The translations under genes were made by a program, and so were the position numbers. From assembly GCA_030538255.1 (NCBI GenBank), contig JAUNUI010000016.1, forward strand, positions 1-64,000: a DNA stretch of 64,000 nucleotides. Reading direction: 5' to 3'. The stretch comes from Pelistega sp. (GTDB taxonomy: Bacteria; Pseudomonadota; Gammaproteobacteria; Burkholderiales; Burkholderiaceae_B). The stretch's first letter is position 1. Each line of letters opens with the position of its first letter. Under the pieces are notes generated by a model. That model was not told the origin of the DNA, did not search any database, and worked only from the letters and a program-made list of their open reading frames with translations. Below, one piece after another: positions 38,089 to 49,407 of the stretch.

Positions 38089-38964
38089 TTACACCTCAAC
38101 CATTTCGGTCGATTGACGCATTAATAATGCAATCAGGTGTGCCACCTCTTCCTTCATATCTTTACGGTTAACCACCATATCGATAGCGCCTTTTTCCAAG
38201 AGGAATTCAGCACGTTGAAAGCCTTCAGGTAGTTGCTCACGTACAGTTTGCTCAATCACGCGAGGACCTGCGAAGCCGACTAAAGCTTTAGGTTCGGCAA
38301 TCACTACATCACCCATAAAGGCAAAGCTAGCGGAGACACCGCCCATCGTTGGGTCCGTTAAGATACTAATAAATGGCAGTCCATGCTCTGATAAGCGCGT
38401 CAGCATCGCATTCGTTTTAGCCATCTGCATCAGAGAGAACAAGCTCTCTTGCATACGTGCACCACCTGAGGCCGCCACACAGACAAAGGCTGTTTTATTC
38501 TCAATCGCCGCCTTAACACCACGAACAAAGCGCTCGCCAACCACAGAACCCATTGAGCCACCCATAAAGTTAAACTCAAAGCAGGCCAAGGTCACAGGCA
38601 CAGCGTGCATAGTACCACTCATGACGACTAATGCATCCGTCTCATCAGTCTGTTTCATGGCTTCGGTTAAGCGCTCAGGATACTTACGGGTATCTTTAAA
38701 TTTCAAGGGATCTGTCGAGCGCACTGACTCGCCGATTTCGACTCGACCCTCAGGATCTAATAAAGAATCAATGCGTGCACGAGCCGCTAAGCGTAAATGA
38801 TGATTACATTTCGGACAAACATTCAAATTCTTATCCAAATCATCACGATATAAAGCCGTATCACATGATGGGCACTTCACCCAAATTCCCTCAGGCACGC
38901 GACGATTCGTAGAATCGCTATTCTTATTAATGCGTGGAGGTAAAATCTTATCTAACCAACTCAT
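38089..38964 (-). CDS. accD: Acetyl-CoA carboxylase carboxyltransferase beta subunit
   Basis: 291 residues. A four-Cys zinc ribbon (Cys31, Cys34, Cys50, Cys53) is followed by the carboxyltransferase fold with [21 protein letters not shown] and [10 protein letters not shown]. With AccA it transfers CO2 from biotin to acetyl-CoA, supplying malonyl-CoA to the Fab enzymes encoded earlier in the window. It starts 9 bp after trpA; trpB-trpA-accD is typical of Burkholderiales. Confidence 0.97.
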   Translation of the reverse strand: MSWLDKILPPRINKNSDSTNRRVPEGIWVKCPSCDTALYRDDLDKNLNVCPKCNHHLRLAARARIDSLLDPEGRVEIGESVRSTDPLKFKDTRKYPERLTEAMKQTDETDALVVMSGTMHAVPVTLACFEFNFMGGSMGSVVGERFVRGVKAAIENKTAFVCVAASGGARMQESLFSLMQMAKTNAMLTRLSEHGLPFISILTDPTMGGVSASFAFMGDVVIAEPKALVGFAGPRVIEQTVREQLPEGFQRAEFLLEKGAIDMVVNRKDMKEEVAHLIALLMRQSTEMVEV

Positions 38965-38973
38965 TTCTTATCC

Positions 38974-39807
38974 TTATTTGACTGGCGCTAAGGCCTTAGC
39001 AATGCCTGCAATCCATTCACCAGCGGCCTTAACCACAGGCTCTGAGGGCGCGGCAGCAACTTGGCCTTGCAATGCTTTCTGCATGGTATCAATCAATTTA
39101 CTACCAATCACCACCGCATCAGCTACTGCACCCACTCGGCTAGCACTTTCAGCATCGCTAATACCAAAACCTACACCGACAGGAATTTTAACAAATTGTT
39201 TAATCGCTTTAACGCGTTGTTCAACTTCTTCAATATTTAATGCCGAAGAACCTGTGACGCCACGCAAGGACACATAGTAAACATAACCACTAGCGATCTC
39301 AGCAATGCGCTTAATCCGCTCCTCAGTTGAGGTTGGTGCTAATAAGAAAATTGGCGCAATATCCGCTTGTTTTAGCATATCACCAAAATCATCAAACTCT
39401 TCAGGGGGATAATCCACCACCAGCACTCCATCAACGCCTGCAGCACCTGCATTCCTAGCAAATTCGGCACGACCCATGGCTTCGATTGGATTGGCATAAC
39501 CCATTAAGACCACAGGAGTGTCTTGGTCATCAGCACGGAATTGCGCCACAATCTCCAAGACCTTCCGTAAAGTCATACCACCCGCAAGCGCACGCTCGCT
39601 GGCATATTGAATGACCGGACCATCAGCCATAGGGTCAGAAAAAGGCACCCCGAGTTCAATCACATCGGCGCCATTCTTCACTAATTCATGCATTAATGCC
39701 AAAGTTGTTTCGGCATTCGGGTCACCCGTACAAATATAAGGGATTAAAGCAGCGCGTTGTCCTGCTTTGGCAAACGCCTGATCAATACGTTTAACTGACA
39801 TCTTCAC
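38974..39807 (-). CDS. trpA: Tryptophan synthase alpha subunit
   Basis: 277 residues. Catalytic Glu51 (ELGVPFSDP) and Asp62 (MADGPVIQ) are in place. The subunit releases indole from indole-3-glycerol phosphate and passes it to TrpB. It begins 3 bp after trpB; an internal ATG at residue 3 is an alternative start. Confidence 0.97.
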   Translation of the reverse strand: MKMSVKRIDQAFAKAGQRAALIPYICTGDPNAETTLALMHELVKNGADVIELGVPFSDPMADGPVIQYASERALAGGMTLRKVLEIVAQFRADDQDTPVVLMGYANPIEAMGRAEFARNAGAAGVDGVLVVDYPPEEFDDFGDMLKQADIAPIFLLAPTSTEERIKRIAEIASGYVYYVSLRGVTGSSALNIEEVEQRVKAIKQFVKIPVGVGFGISDAESASRVGAVADAVVIGSKLIDTMQKALQGQVAAAPSEPVVKAAGEWIAGIAKALAPVK

Positions 39808-39810
39808 TCC

Positions 39811-41010
39811 CTATAATTGGATTTGACTATATTCAGCCACGGTGTGCACATCCTTATCACCGCGTCCTGACAGACAAACCAAAATAATTTTATCTTGTGC
39901 TAACGTTGGTGCGAGCTTGGCGGCATAGGCCAAGGCATGCGAAGATTCCAAGGCAGGTAAAATCCCTTCAAGACGGCAGCAATCATGAAATGCTTTCAAG
40001 GCCTCTTGATCATCAATCGCTTTATATTGGGCACGACCTGAATCATTCAACCACGCGTGCTCAGGACCGACACCTGGGTAATCCAAACCAGCCGATACCG
40101 AATGCGTCTCTTGCACTTGACCATCGGCATCTTGCATCACATACGTACGATTACCATGCAATACACCTACCTGCCCGGCATTAATTGAGGCCGCATTACG
40201 CGGGGTATCTAAACCCTCACCTGCGGCTTCCACACCGTGCAACTGCACCTCAGCATGAGGAATATACGGATAGAAAATTCCCATCGCGTTCGAGCCACCA
40301 CCCACACAAGCCACCACATAATCAGGTTGGCGACCTGCATGTTCAGGCATCTGTACCAGACACTCTTGACCAATCACTTGTTGGAAGTTACGCACCATCG
40401 ATGGGTATGGATGTGGCCCCGCTACAGTACCAATGATATAGAAGGTATTATCAATATTCGCCACCCAATCACGCATCGCTTCATTCAGTGCGTCTTTCAG
40501 GGTTTTAGAACCAGATTCAACAGGTACGACAGTGGCACCTAATAATTTCATACGGTGTACGTTAGCGGCTTGACGGCGAACGTCTTCAGCACCCATATAC
40601 ACGATACACTCAAGACCATAACGCGCCGCGACAGTCGCCGTCGCCACACCATGCATGCCCGCACCCGTCTCAGCGATAATGCGAGTCTTGCCCATGCGAC
40701 GTGCTAATAACATCTGACCAATACAGTTGTTAATCTTATGCGCGCCAGTATGATTTAAATCTTCGCGCTTAAGCCAAATTTGTGCTCCACCCAATTGAGT
40801 TGACCAACGCTTAGCATGATACACAGGGCTTGGTCGCCCGACAAAGTGTTGTAACTCATAAGCGTATTCCGCTAAAAAATCAGCATCGTCCTTATATTGC
40901 TCATATGCTTGATTCAGCTGATCTAGCGCATGCATTAATGTCTCGGCGACGAACAAACCACCGTATTTGCCAAAATGCCCGCGCTCATCGGGTAAATTTA
41001 CATTGTCCAA
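39811..41010 (-). CDS. trpB: Tryptophan synthase beta subunit
   Basis: 399 residues from a TTG at 41010, chosen because AGGAG lies 5 bases upstream and because homologues begin close to [13 protein letters not shown]; an ATG at 41043 would add 11 residues. The PLP lysine is Lys92 in [11 protein letters not shown], and the phosphate loop is [10 protein letters not shown]. It joins indole and serine. trpF, often directly upstream in relatives, is absent; relA lies upstream instead. Confidence 0.95.
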   Translation of the reverse strand: MDNVNLPDERGHFGKYGGLFVAETLMHALDQLNQAYEQYKDDADFLAEYAYELQHFVGRPSPVYHAKRWSTQLGGAQIWLKREDLNHTGAHKINNCIGQMLLARRMGKTRIIAETGAGMHGVATATVAARYGLECIVYMGAEDVRRQAANVHRMKLLGATVVPVESGSKTLKDALNEAMRDWVANIDNTFYIIGTVAGPHPYPSMVRNFQQVIGQECLVQMPEHAGRQPDYVVACVGGGSNAMGIFYPYIPHAEVQLHGVEAAGEGLDTPRNAASINAGQVGVLHGNRTYVMQDADGQVQETHSVSAGLDYPGVGPEHAWLNDSGRAQYKAIDDQEALKAFHDCCRLEGILPALESSHALAYAAKLAPTLAQDKIILVCLSGRGDKDVHTVAEYSQIQL

Positions 41011-41168
41011 AATGACTCCTAAGCCTTGCAATCCATAAGGCAAACCTCGCGCATGCCGATATAACGCTATGCTGCACGCTAAAGCGATCTCAGCAAATAA
41101 TCACAAGGCAGCACGAAAGTATGCACTCTTTTTTATAATTTCATGAGTAAGGGTTTATTTTACCTGAT

Positions 41169-43493
41169 TTATACCCGTCTAGCGCCTGTTACTGCAGGGA
41201 TATCGCTAATCGATTTGAGGGCTTTATTCAGTTGCTCGCCATTTTTAATTTCAATGGTAAAGTTTAAATAGGCCGTTGATTCTTTCGTCTGTGTATTCAC
41301 ACCGACCACATTCAGCTTCATTTTAGCGAATGCTTCAGAAATATCGCGCAACAAACCATTTCTATCCATGGCCACAATCTGAATATTAACAGGATACACA
41401 GTCTCGCCTGTCAGCCCCCAGTCCACGTCAATCACACGTTCAGGATCCTTTTGCTCCAAGACCTTGAATGATGGGCAATCACTACGGTGAATCGACACGC
41501 CACGACCGCGCGTCACAAAGCCACGAATGTCGTCAGGTGGAGCCGGGTGACAACAGCGCGCCAATTGCGTCATAAGGGAATCAACCCCTACCACTAGTAC
41601 ACCACTCTTGCCAGTGTTCGCGGCACTTAAGGCACCCACCTTGCGCGCGACTAGCGTTTCATCGCTGCTGTCTTCTTCTGTTTCGACAAAAGCCTGAGCG
41701 ATTTGGCGCAGACTGAACTCATCCTTAGCCACCGCGACATACAAATCGTCAGAACGTGCAAAACCCAACTTAGCCGCTAATTGTTCAAGATTAACCGAGG
41801 TCTTACCCAGGCGCTGTAACTCTTTTTCGACCTGCTCTTGACCATTCGTAATACGCAGCTGTAACTCAATCGCATTAAACCATAAGCGAACTTTAGACTT
41901 TGCTCGCGAACTATGTAAATAACCCAGTTGAGGATTTAACCAATCGCGTGATGGACCACCTGATTTGGCCGCTACAATTTCAACCGTCTGACCCGTCTTC
42001 AAGGGCGTATTTAAGGCAACTAATTGACCATCAACCTTAGCGCCACGGCAACGATGACCCAAGTCCGTGTGTAAACTATAAGCAAAGTCCACAGGCGTAG
42101 ACCCTTCAGGCAACTCAATTAAGCGGGCTTGCGGCGTCATGATATAGATACGATCTGGCTTCTCTTGCACAGGTCGCATATTTTGTAGCTTCTCGCCTTC
42201 TTTTTTCAGTGCCGTTTTCTTCTGGTCCGCGGCTTGTGTGTCCGCACCTTCCAACTGATCACCGCTTTGCTGCTCAGCAATACCGACTTCTTTGCGCCAT
42301 GCTAGAAGCTGACGCATCCATGAAATTTGACGATCGTATAGGCTTGAAGCAGTAGTTTCACCGCCCTTCTTGCCTGACTCTTTATAACGCCAATGGGCCG
42401 CCATGCCATATTCGGCAAATTGGTGCATCTTCTTGGTTCGAATTTGCACCTCGAAAGCGCGGCCTGCCGTATCACGTACCACCGTGTGTAAGGAGCGATA
42501 ACCATTGGGCTTAGGCCGCGCAATATAATCATCAAACTCCTCCATCACAGGCGTCCAATGCGCATGCACCATGGCCAAGGCGGTATAACATTCACGCTCA
42601 TTATCGACAATAATACGTATGGCTAATAAATCATATAAGTCTTCGAAATCTAAGGACTTATTGCTCATCTTATTGTAGATACTATAAATATGCTTAGCGC
42701 GACCCGCGACATCCGCCACGATATTCTGCTCTGCCAGAGCCGACTCAATCGAATGCACGAAATCATTCACTAAGGCCTCACGCTCGGTACGCTTGGCTTC
42801 TAACTTATTCGCAATATCACGATAGGTGTCAGGCTTTAAAAAACGGAAGGAGAGGTCCTCCATCTCCCATTTAATCTGCCAAATCCCTAGACGATTTGCC
42901 AAGGGGGCATAAATTTTACTGGTCTGTAAGGCAATTTCCACAGGACATGGTAATTTAGATTCTGCAAACCAACGTAAGGTTTGCAGACGCGCTGCTAAGC
43001 GAATTAAGACAATGCGTAAGTCTGTCGCCATCGCGAGCAGCATCTTACGCAACATCTCTTGTTGTAATTCTTCTTGTTTTAACTTTTCTTCATCAGGACT
43101 TTGGTGTAAGGCTTGACCGACCACCCAACCAATATGAATTAGGGCCCGAGAACCTTCGACCAACTCAAACACTTCAAGCCCAAACTTATCAATAATTTCG
43201 GTCTTGTAACGACTGCTACTGAGCGCGTCCTTATCGATAGCGGCGGCTGAAATCATCGCGGCAGCCATCGTGGTGGCATCCAGATCTAAGAGTGATAAGA
43301 CCTTAAGCATGCCCTTAACGTGATGAATGGCTGACTCTTGCGTGACTAAGACCTGATCTTTAATAATCGGCTCAACCCAGGCGATCACGCGGTCTAATAA
43401 TTGCCTATCCGAGCTTGGCAAATCCTCAAAAACCTGATTTTTCCAAACTTGGTCAAAAGCACTCTCACTTGCATTCACAATATTGTCGCTCAT
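41169..43493 (-). CDS. relA: RelA-type (p)ppGpp synthetase
   Basis: 774 residues. The N-terminal HD-hydrolase region has lost the His-Asp pair (MISAAAIDKDALSS), as in RelA and unlike SpoT. The synthetase domain has GRAKHIYSIYNKM, DLLAIRIIVDN and PKPNGYRSLHTVV, followed by TGS (IELPEGSTPVDFAYSLH), a zinc-finger/helical region with CCHPAPPDD and a C-terminal ACT domain. It makes (p)ppGpp on stalled ribosomes during amino-acid starvation. It is divergent from a flavodoxin-like gene. Confidence 0.95.
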   Translation of the reverse strand: MSDNIVNASESAFDQVWKNQVFEDLPSSDRQLLDRVIAWVEPIIKDQVLVTQESAIHHVKGMLKVLSLLDLDATTMAAAMISAAAIDKDALSSSRYKTEIIDKFGLEVFELVEGSRALIHIGWVVGQALHQSPDEEKLKQEELQQEMLRKMLLAMATDLRIVLIRLAARLQTLRWFAESKLPCPVEIALQTSKIYAPLANRLGIWQIKWEMEDLSFRFLKPDTYRDIANKLEAKRTEREALVNDFVHSIESALAEQNIVADVAGRAKHIYSIYNKMSNKSLDFEDLYDLLAIRIIVDNERECYTALAMVHAHWTPVMEEFDDYIARPKPNGYRSLHTVVRDTAGRAFEVQIRTKKMHQFAEYGMAAHWRYKESGKKGGETTASSLYDRQISWMRQLLAWRKEVGIAEQQSGDQLEGADTQAADQKKTALKKEGEKLQNMRPVQEKPDRIYIMTPQARLIELPEGSTPVDFAYSLHTDLGHRCRGAKVDGQLVALNTPLKTGQTVEIVAAKSGGPSRDWLNPQLGYLHSSRAKSKVRLWFNAIELQLRITNGQEQVEKELQRLGKTSVNLEQLAAKLGFARSDDLYVAVAKDEFSLRQIAQAFVETEEDSSDETLVARKVGALSAANTGKSGVLVVGVDSLMTQLARCCHPAPPDDIRGFVTRGRGVSIHRSDCPSFKVLEQKDPERVIDVDWGLTGETVYPVNIQIVAMDRNGLLRDISEAFAKMKLNVVGVNTQTKESTAYLNFTIEIKNGEQLNKALKSISDIPAVTGARRV

Positions 43494-43563
43494 AATGGTC
43501 TATTATCTTTATCATAAAGATTCTTTATCAAACCTATATATTGTACCTATCGGAAGCCCTCTT

Positions 43564-44055
43564 GTGAAAAAACTTTTAGTAATATGGCATTCTCGTACCC
43601 AAACCGCCTATCAAGCTGCGCAAGCGGCTCTGCAAGGTGCTATGCAAGTTCAGGATGAGCTAGATCAAAGCTACAGTATTGATCTAGTACATGTGGAACA
43701 AGTCAGTTTAAGTCAACTTTTAGATGCCGATGCGTATATTTTTTGCGCTCCTGAAAACTTAGGGAGCTTAAGTGGCGCCATGAAGGAATTTTTTGACCGC
43801 TTTTATTATGATTTACTCGATAAAATTCAGGGACGCTACTACAGTGCGATTATCAGCGCAGGCAGTGATGGTCAAGGCGCGTTAAGACAGCTGCAAAGAA
43901 TCTGTACGGGTTGGCGTCTTCAGGAAAAAGTCACTCCTATCATTATCAATACACAGAGCCAAACGCCCGAAGAGATTATGGCCCCAAAGACCCTAACAGC
44001 AGCGCACCGCCAAGCAGCCCATGAACTTGGGGCGACGCTCAGTGCTTGGTTGTAA
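43564..44055 (+). CDS. Flavodoxin-like NAD(P)H reductase family protein
   Basis: 163 residues from the GTG at 43564, which has GGAAG about 8 bases upstream; an upstream in-frame ATG at 43483 overlaps relA and adds 27 residues without family character. The FMN-binding loop is LVIWHSRTQTAYQAA, and APENLGSLSGAMKEFFDRFYYD is the second flavodoxin-fold motif. Redox partner and substrate are unknown. Confidence 0.85.
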   Translation: MKKLLVIWHSRTQTAYQAAQAALQGAMQVQDELDQSYSIDLVHVEQVSLSQLLDADAYIFCAPENLGSLSGAMKEFFDRFYYDLLDKIQGRYYSAIISAGSDGQGALRQLQRICTGWRLQEKVTPIIINTQSQTPEEIMAPKTLTAAHRQAAHELGATLSAWL

Positions 44056-44059
44056 AAAA

Positions 44060-44083
44060 AGCCACTGCGTGAACAGTGGCTCT
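44060..44083. terminator. Terminator between the flavodoxin gene and ridA
   Basis: AGCCACTG and CAGTGGCT form an 8-bp stem with a 6-base loop, preceded by seven A, giving a T tract on the minus strand. It serves ridA and possibly the convergent flavodoxin gene. Confidence 0.8.
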
Positions 44084-44111
44084 TCGACTATCTTGCACTA
44101 CAACTTAAAAT

Positions 44112-44462
44112 TTAAACCGCCGCAATAGCAACAATCTCAACTTTATAGTTCGGGTTCGCAAGACGTGTTTCAACGGTTGCACGTGGAGGTGCATTGGTCT
44201 TAGAAACCCACTCATCCCAGGCTTTATTCATTTGGGCAAATTCAGCGATATTCGCTACATAAACCGTAACGCTTAATAGACGCTCTTTACTAGTACCTGC
44301 TTGTGCTAATAAACCATCGATAGTGGCCAATACTTGGCGAGTTTGACCTTCCATATCTAAACTTGCATCATCAGGTACTTGACCAGCCAAATACGCTACA
44401 CCGTTATAAACTGCCATATCAGATAGGCGTGCACCTACGTTAGTGCGTTTAATATCGCTCAT
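44112..44462 (-). CDS. RidA-family protein
   Basis: 116 residues of the YjgF/YER057c/UK114 family. GVAYLAGQVPDD, TIDGLLAQAGTSKERLLSVT and the closing NAPPRATVETRLANPNYKVE are typical. RidA members hydrolyse reactive enamines and imines derived from PLP enzymes; the exact subgroup is uncertain because the C-terminal motif is slightly changed from classical RidA. Confidence 0.9.
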   Translation of the reverse strand: MSDIKRTNVGARLSDMAVYNGVAYLAGQVPDDASLDMEGQTRQVLATIDGLLAQAGTSKERLLSVTVYVANIAEFAQMNKAWDEWVSKTNAPPRATVETRLANPNYKVEIVAIAAV

Positions 44463-44679
44463 ATAAATCCTTTAAAAACTAATGACTATAAGCTTCAAGC
44501 TTATACCCACATCAATTAAACTTTAAAATTAATTCGACTAATCCAAATCCAAAATAGCCATGCAAAGCCGAATTATTTCCTGACTATTATAAAGTAATTC
44601 CAGCGAATTTTTTAACGAGTCTCTTACCGAACTACACACAACTTCGCGCGCTTATTTAGCTATCCAGCAGCCAGGTTCC

Positions 44680-45855
44680 TTAAGGCGCAGGCAAATCAAA
44701 CACATGGCGAAGGTAGGCCAAGTAGGCCGGGTCGACACTCATGGTTTTGCCAGGCTCGTCGGACACTTTCGCCACGGGTTGCCCATTGCAACGCACCATT
44801 TTCATCACAATCTGTAAGGCCTTAACACCCAAATCATTTGTCAGATTCGTACCTATGCCGAATGAAACCTTACAGCGACCATCAAAGCGACGCGCAATTT
44901 CCATCGCCAATGGGATATCTAAACCATCGGAGAACACTAAGGTCTTCGCTCGAGGATCCACACGATTCGCATGATAATGCGCAATTAGGCGCTCGCCCCA
45001 CTCAAATGGATCCCCCGAATCATGCCGTGCACCATCAAATAGCTTGCAGAAGAACATATCGAAGTCGCGCAAGAAAGCATTCAAACCATACACATCGGAC
45101 AAGGCAATGCCTAAATCGCCGCGATATTCCTTAGCCCACATCTCGAAGGCATAGACTTGCGAGTCACGTAAGCGAGGACCTAAAGCTTGGCAAGCCTGTA
45201 AGTACTCATGCCCCATAGTGCCTAAAGGAGTGGTGCGATATTGTTTGGCGAGCAAGACATTACTCGTGCCGACAAAATTATTCGGCAATTTATCAACTAA
45301 GGTTTCGACCACTTCATCGTGCCAGGTCCGAGAGAAGCGGCGACGCGTACCATAATCAGCAAATTTAAAGCTGGATAAGTCGCTTGCCGATTTAACCAAT
45401 TCAATCTTATCGGCTAAGCGCTTACGCCCTTCACTCAAATCTAGATTCGGATGTGTGTTACGGCAATACACCTCATTCACAATCGCCAGTACAGGAATTT
45501 CAAATAAGATCGTGTGCAGCCAAGAACCCTTCACACTAATACTAATTTCACCATCAAGCTCACCTTCAGAAACTTCAATACACTTTTCAGGCAAATGAAA
45601 TAGACCAAGAAATTCGGTGAAATCGTCTTTAATAAAGCGTAAGTTACGCAAGTAACTTAACTCATCTTCCTGAAAGCGTAATTGGCACAAATGATGAATT
45701 TCCTCGCGGATCTCATCCATAAATGGGCGCAGATTAACACCCTGAGAGCGGCACTTAAATTGGTATTCAACCTGCGCACTAGGGAACTGATGCAAGGCCA
45801 CTTGCATCATGCTGAATTTATATAAATCTGTGTCTAAAAGTGATTGAATAATCAT
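44680..45855 (-). CDS. pncB: Nicotinate phosphoribosyltransferase
   Basis: 391 residues. [20 protein letters not shown] is the classical N-terminus, and [11 protein letters not shown] with [22 protein letters not shown] contains the catalytic His region. It converts nicotinate to nicotinate mononucleotide for NAD salvage. It is divergent from fdxA. Confidence 0.96.
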   Translation of the reverse strand: MIIQSLLDTDLYKFSMMQVALHQFPSAQVEYQFKCRSQGVNLRPFMDEIREEIHHLCQLRFQEDELSYLRNLRFIKDDFTEFLGLFHLPEKCIEVSEGELDGEISISVKGSWLHTILFEIPVLAIVNEVYCRNTHPNLDLSEGRKRLADKIELVKSASDLSSFKFADYGTRRRFSRTWHDEVVETLVDKLPNNFVGTSNVLLAKQYRTTPLGTMGHEYLQACQALGPRLRDSQVYAFEMWAKEYRGDLGIALSDVYGLNAFLRDFDMFFCKLFDGARHDSGDPFEWGERLIAHYHANRVDPRAKTLVFSDGLDIPLAMEIARRFDGRCKVSFGIGTNLTNDLGVKALQIVMKMVRCNGQPVAKVSDEPGKTMSVDPAYLAYLRHVFDLPAP

Positions 45856-45966
45856 GGCGTCACCGAGTCATTTTTTGTATAACCTTATCATAGCTACAAC
45901 TTTTAAGCACTTCTTATGTAAGATTGGTTAAAATTAGGCTTTCATCGCTTTATTTGGAAAATTCTC

Positions 45967-46296
45967 ATGACCCACGTAGTAACCGAAAACTGTATTAAGT
46001 GCAAATTTACCGATTGTGTCGACGTTTGCCCTGTAGACTGTTTTAAAGAAGGTCCCAACTTTCTTATTATTGACCCAGACGAATGTATTGATTGCGCAGT
46101 CTGTGTGCCTGAGTGCCCAGCGAATGCTATTTTCGCTGAAGAGGATGTGCCTGAGGATCAAGTCCACTTTATTCAGATTAACGCCGATTTGACGCCTTCT
46201 TTTAAAACGATTACCCGTACCAAAAAACCATTGGATGGTGCTGATGATTGGAATGGTGTCGCAGATAAGCTGCAATATTTAGAAAAATTCGAATAA
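45967..46296 (+). CDS. fdxA: 7Fe-8S ferredoxin FdxA
   Basis: 109 residues. Two cluster motifs are seen, [17 protein letters not shown] and [12 protein letters not shown], with the extra Cys spacing of the 3Fe-4S/4Fe-4S type. The protein transfers electrons; the next gene, one base away, encodes a ferredoxin reductase, its likely partner. Confidence 0.95.
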   Translation: MTHVVTENCIKCKFTDCVDVCPVDCFKEGPNFLIIDPDECIDCAVCVPECPANAIFAEEDVPEDQVHFIQINADLTPSFKTITRTKKPLDGADDWNGVADKLQYLEKFE

Positions 46297-46297
46297 G

Positions 46298-47068
46298 ATG
46301 AGTGATCTACGATATACCGCTGAACAGGTTTTAGCGGTTAAGGTATGGGTACCTGGAAAGTTATTTTCTATTCGTACTACACGCAGCCCCGAATTTCGCT
46401 TCAAGCCTGGTCAATTTGCTCGCTTAGGCTTGCCTGCACTTGGGAGCGAGGGTGCGCCAACGATCTGGCGTGGTTTTTCGATGGTCAATGAGTCGAGTGC
46501 TGATTATCTTGAGTTCTATGCTGTGGTCGTGCCTGATGGTGAATTTAGCCCTCAATTAGCCCAATTACAGCCAGGTGATAGCCTATATGTCGACAAGACT
46601 GCTTTTGGCTTTTTAACCTTAGATAATTTCCCGAATGGCGGCGATAGTCTGTGGTTGCTAGCCACAGGAACGGGTCTTTCGGCCTATTTATCCCTTCTGC
46701 AAGAAGAGCAGACATGGACCTTATTTAATAAAGTCGTTCTCTGTCATGGTGTACGCTACGCTGAGGAGCTAAATTATCAAGAACAAATCCAAGCTTGCCA
46801 AACACAATGGGGTGAGCGCTTTGTTTATTTACCCTTACCCACGCGTGAAGCTTACCAAGATTATCCGCAAGCTCGCTTGACTGAATTAATCGAGAATAAT
46901 CAATTAGCCGAGCTTGCCAAAATCCCACTTGACCCCGAAAAAGCATGTATTATGCTGTGTGGCAATCCCGACATGCTCACTGACGCCCGCAAAATCTTAG
47001 GCGAGCGTGGCTTTGCAACAGGTCGCCGTGGCAATATTGGTAATCTTGCAGTAGAAAAATACTGGTAA
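46298..47068 (+). CDS. fpr: Ferredoxin-NADP reductase
   Basis: 256 residues. The FAD domain has RTTRSPEFRFKPGQFARLGL and the NADP domain LLATGTGLSAYLSLL, CHGVRYAEEL and ACIMLCGNPDML; the aromatic C-terminus is EKYW. It exchanges electrons between NADPH and ferredoxin or flavodoxin. fdxA-fpr is a conserved pair in this group. Confidence 0.95.
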   Translation: MSDLRYTAEQVLAVKVWVPGKLFSIRTTRSPEFRFKPGQFARLGLPALGSEGAPTIWRGFSMVNESSADYLEFYAVVVPDGEFSPQLAQLQPGDSLYVDKTAFGFLTLDNFPNGGDSLWLLATGTGLSAYLSLLQEEQTWTLFNKVVLCHGVRYAEELNYQEQIQACQTQWGERFVYLPLPTREAYQDYPQARLTELIENNQLAELAKIPLDPEKACIMLCGNPDMLTDARKILGERGFATGRRGNIGNLAVEKYW

Positions 47069-47209
47069 ATTCACGATGAATACTTGAGTAATACTTGTGA
47101 ATTCATCACTATCATGGATTTATTCACAAGTTATACTGGTAGATTCACTAGTAGATTTTAAAGAACAAAGAGTCTACTTTAAAAAAAATAATTCTTTCAA
47201 GGATATTTC

Positions 47210-48448
47210 ATGTTATATGTTTTGCATGAGTTCACTAAAAATGCAATGGCACCCTATGTCAATTTTTCAACATTCGGCTCCATGCTTTTCGGCAGTCCCT
47301 TCAGTCCCTATTCTTACATCCCGAATGCGAAACAAGTAGCAGCTGGCTTTGAACTGATTCACCGTATGGGCAAAGACTATGTCAAGCCTACCTGGGACAT
47401 CGATAAAGTTCTCATTAATGAGCAAGAAGCCTATGTCACTGAAACTGTGGCCGTAGAGAAACCTTTCTGTCGTCTTGTACACTTTCAACGCAGTGCTAGT
47501 AAAAATCCTGAAGGCGATCCTATCGTATTAATTGTGGCGCCATTATCAGGTCATCATGCCACCCTCCTCCGCGATACCGTTCGTACCATGTTGAGTTCAT
47601 TTGACGTGTATGTGACCGATTGGATTGATGCACGTATGGTGCCAATGTATAAGGGTGACTTTGGCTTAGATGACTACGTCCGTTATGTACAAGAATTTAT
47701 TCGTTTCCTAGGGCCGAATACCCATATTATGTCTGTGTGTCAGCCAACCGTTCCAGTCATGGCCGCAGTTTCTTTAATGGCCAAGAACAAAGAGCCTATC
47801 CAAGTTAAGAGCATGACCATGATGGGAGGTCCATTGGACACTCGCTACTCACCGACTTCGGTGAATGGCCTGGCCTTCAAAAAGCCTTATGCTTGGTTTG
47901 AGACACAATTGATTCATCGCGTTCCATCACGCTATCCCGGCGCAGGCCGTAAAGTCTACCCAGGCTTTATGCAACACGCTGGTTTTGTCGCCATGAACCC
48001 AGATAAACATATGCAATCACATTATGAATATTATCAGAACCTCATGCGTGGTAATGAGATGGGCGCTGAGTCTCATCGCAAGTTCTATGATGAGTATAAT
48101 GCCGTCTTAGATTTACCTGCAGAGTTTTATTTAGACACCATTCGTGTCGTCTTCCAAGAGCATCTCCTACCGCGCCATCTATGGGAAATTGATGGTCAGC
48201 TAGTCGATCCTGCCGATATTACACGCCCACATCTACTCACCGTAGAAGGCGAGCTAGATGATATTACAGGCATTGGCCAAACTCGTGTTGCTCAAGAGAT
48301 GTGTGAGAACATCCCAAGTAGCAATAAGAAACACCATAAAGCTATAGGCGTTGGTCATTACGGCATTTTCTCTGGTCGTCGTTGGCGCTCAGGCGTCTTC
48401 CCGATTGTTGAAGAGTTTATTTATAACGCCGACAAAGAAGTAAACTAA
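47210..48448 (+). CDS. phaZ: Intracellular polyhydroxyalkanoate depolymerase
   Basis: 412 residues. MLYVLHEFTKNAMAPY and the C-terminal VGHYGIFSGRRWR mark the family. The nucleophile is Cys177 in SVCQPTVP, where classical lipases have Ser, a known feature of intracellular PhaZ enzymes. It degrades stored polyhydroxybutyrate granules. No phaC, phaA or phaB is in the window. A SD-like AAGGA lies 8 bases before the ATG. Confidence 0.92.
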   Translation: MLYVLHEFTKNAMAPYVNFSTFGSMLFGSPFSPYSYIPNAKQVAAGFELIHRMGKDYVKPTWDIDKVLINEQEAYVTETVAVEKPFCRLVHFQRSASKNPEGDPIVLIVAPLSGHHATLLRDTVRTMLSSFDVYVTDWIDARMVPMYKGDFGLDDYVRYVQEFIRFLGPNTHIMSVCQPTVPVMAAVSLMAKNKEPIQVKSMTMMGGPLDTRYSPTSVNGLAFKKPYAWFETQLIHRVPSRYPGAGRKVYPGFMQHAGFVAMNPDKHMQSHYEYYQNLMRGNEMGAESHRKFYDEYNAVLDLPAEFYLDTIRVVFQEHLLPRHLWEIDGQLVDPADITRPHLLTVEGELDDITGIGQTRVAQEMCENIPSSNKKHHKAIGVGHYGIFSGRRWRSGVFPIVEEFIYNADKEVN

Positions 48449-48766
48449 ACTTAGTAAAGCCTAAAGCTCAAATCAGCAAAGCTGAAAATTGGCAAAGCTG
48501 ATGAAGCGCCAAAGCTGACGAAGAAACGCCACACCAGGCTGGGTTTAAGGTAGAACTACGTTAAAATGGAGTGATTAATTGAGTACAAGCGGCTCAAGCA
48601 AATCACTCCATTTGCATTTTAGGCAATGATATAGAACGCTTAATCATGTACAGTTAATAATGTGCGCTTAGTTTGTATGCTTAAGCAAGAGCAATAAATT
48701 GAGCATGAGTCATTAGATATTAGTTATCTAATAGCAGTTAAGTTTTAGACGTAAATAAGACCCCCT
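48449..48766. other. phaZ/rnfB gap with hairpin and short repeats
   Basis: About 318 bases. Near 48472-48525 the word CAAAGCTGA recurs three times. A 13-bp perfect inverted repeat (48564-48576 and 48601-48613), with an inner TTGAG/CTCAA hairpin, could terminate phaZ, but no clear T tract follows. No gene is seen. Confidence 0.6.
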
Positions 48767-49378
48767 ATGAAGTCCCTAATTCAAGCCATTGATGCTATTC
48801 TCCCGCAAACCCAATGTACCCAATGTGGCTACAATGGCTGTTTACCCTATGCTCAAGCCATCGCCCAAGAAGGCGAAGCGATTAATCGCTGCCCACCTGG
48901 TGGTGATGCGGGCATTCAGAAATTAGCTGCTTTACTTAAGCGCGAAGTCATTGCACTGGACACCGAATGTGGCGTGCATAAGCCCCTTGAAGTCGCCATT
49001 ATTGAAGAGCAACATTGTATTGGTTGTACACTCTGTATCCAAGCCTGTCCAGTTGATGCAATTGTCGGGGCGAATAAATTTATGCATACCGTGATTGCCG
49101 ATCTCTGCAGCGGCTGTGCGCTCTGTGTCGCCCCCTGTCCCGTCGACTGTATTCAGATGATCCCCGCTGAGCGCGAGTGGACCGAGCCTGATGCGCAAGC
49201 CGCACGTCAGCGCCATCAACAACGTAACACGCGCCTAGAACGACAAGCTACAGCGGAAGAAGAACGACTCAACCGTCGCTCCGTAGCTGCACCTGCACTC
49301 GGTGAAATACGCACTGAAACCATTGCTCAAGCCCTAGCACGCGCCCGCGCTCGTCGTCAAAAGCCAAATCAAAGCTAA
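48767..49378 (+). CDS. rnfB: RnfB-like electron-transport ferredoxin
   Basis: 203 residues. An N-terminal 4Fe-4S motif [16 protein letters not shown] is followed by two ferredoxin clusters, [16 protein letters not shown] and [16 protein letters not shown], and a basic Gln/Arg-rich tail. The N-terminal membrane helix of full RnfB is missing. Other rnf genes are absent nearby; a lone rnfB beside nth is common in betaproteobacteria, where its role is unclear, perhaps electron supply to iron-sulfur proteins. Confidence 0.9.
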   Translation: MKSLIQAIDAILPQTQCTQCGYNGCLPYAQAIAQEGEAINRCPPGGDAGIQKLAALLKREVIALDTECGVHKPLEVAIIEEQHCIGCTLCIQACPVDAIVGANKFMHTVIADLCSGCALCVAPCPVDCIQMIPAEREWTEPDAQAARQRHQQRNTRLERQATAEEERLNRRSVAAPALGEIRTETIAQALARARARRQKPNQS

Positions 49379-49407
49379 GCTAAAACAGATAAGCCAAAGT
49401 TAATACC

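Noticed and set aside
41169-43493. SpoT assignment for the (p)ppGpp gene
   Set aside because: The hydrolase His-Asp pair is absent, so RelA is the better call.
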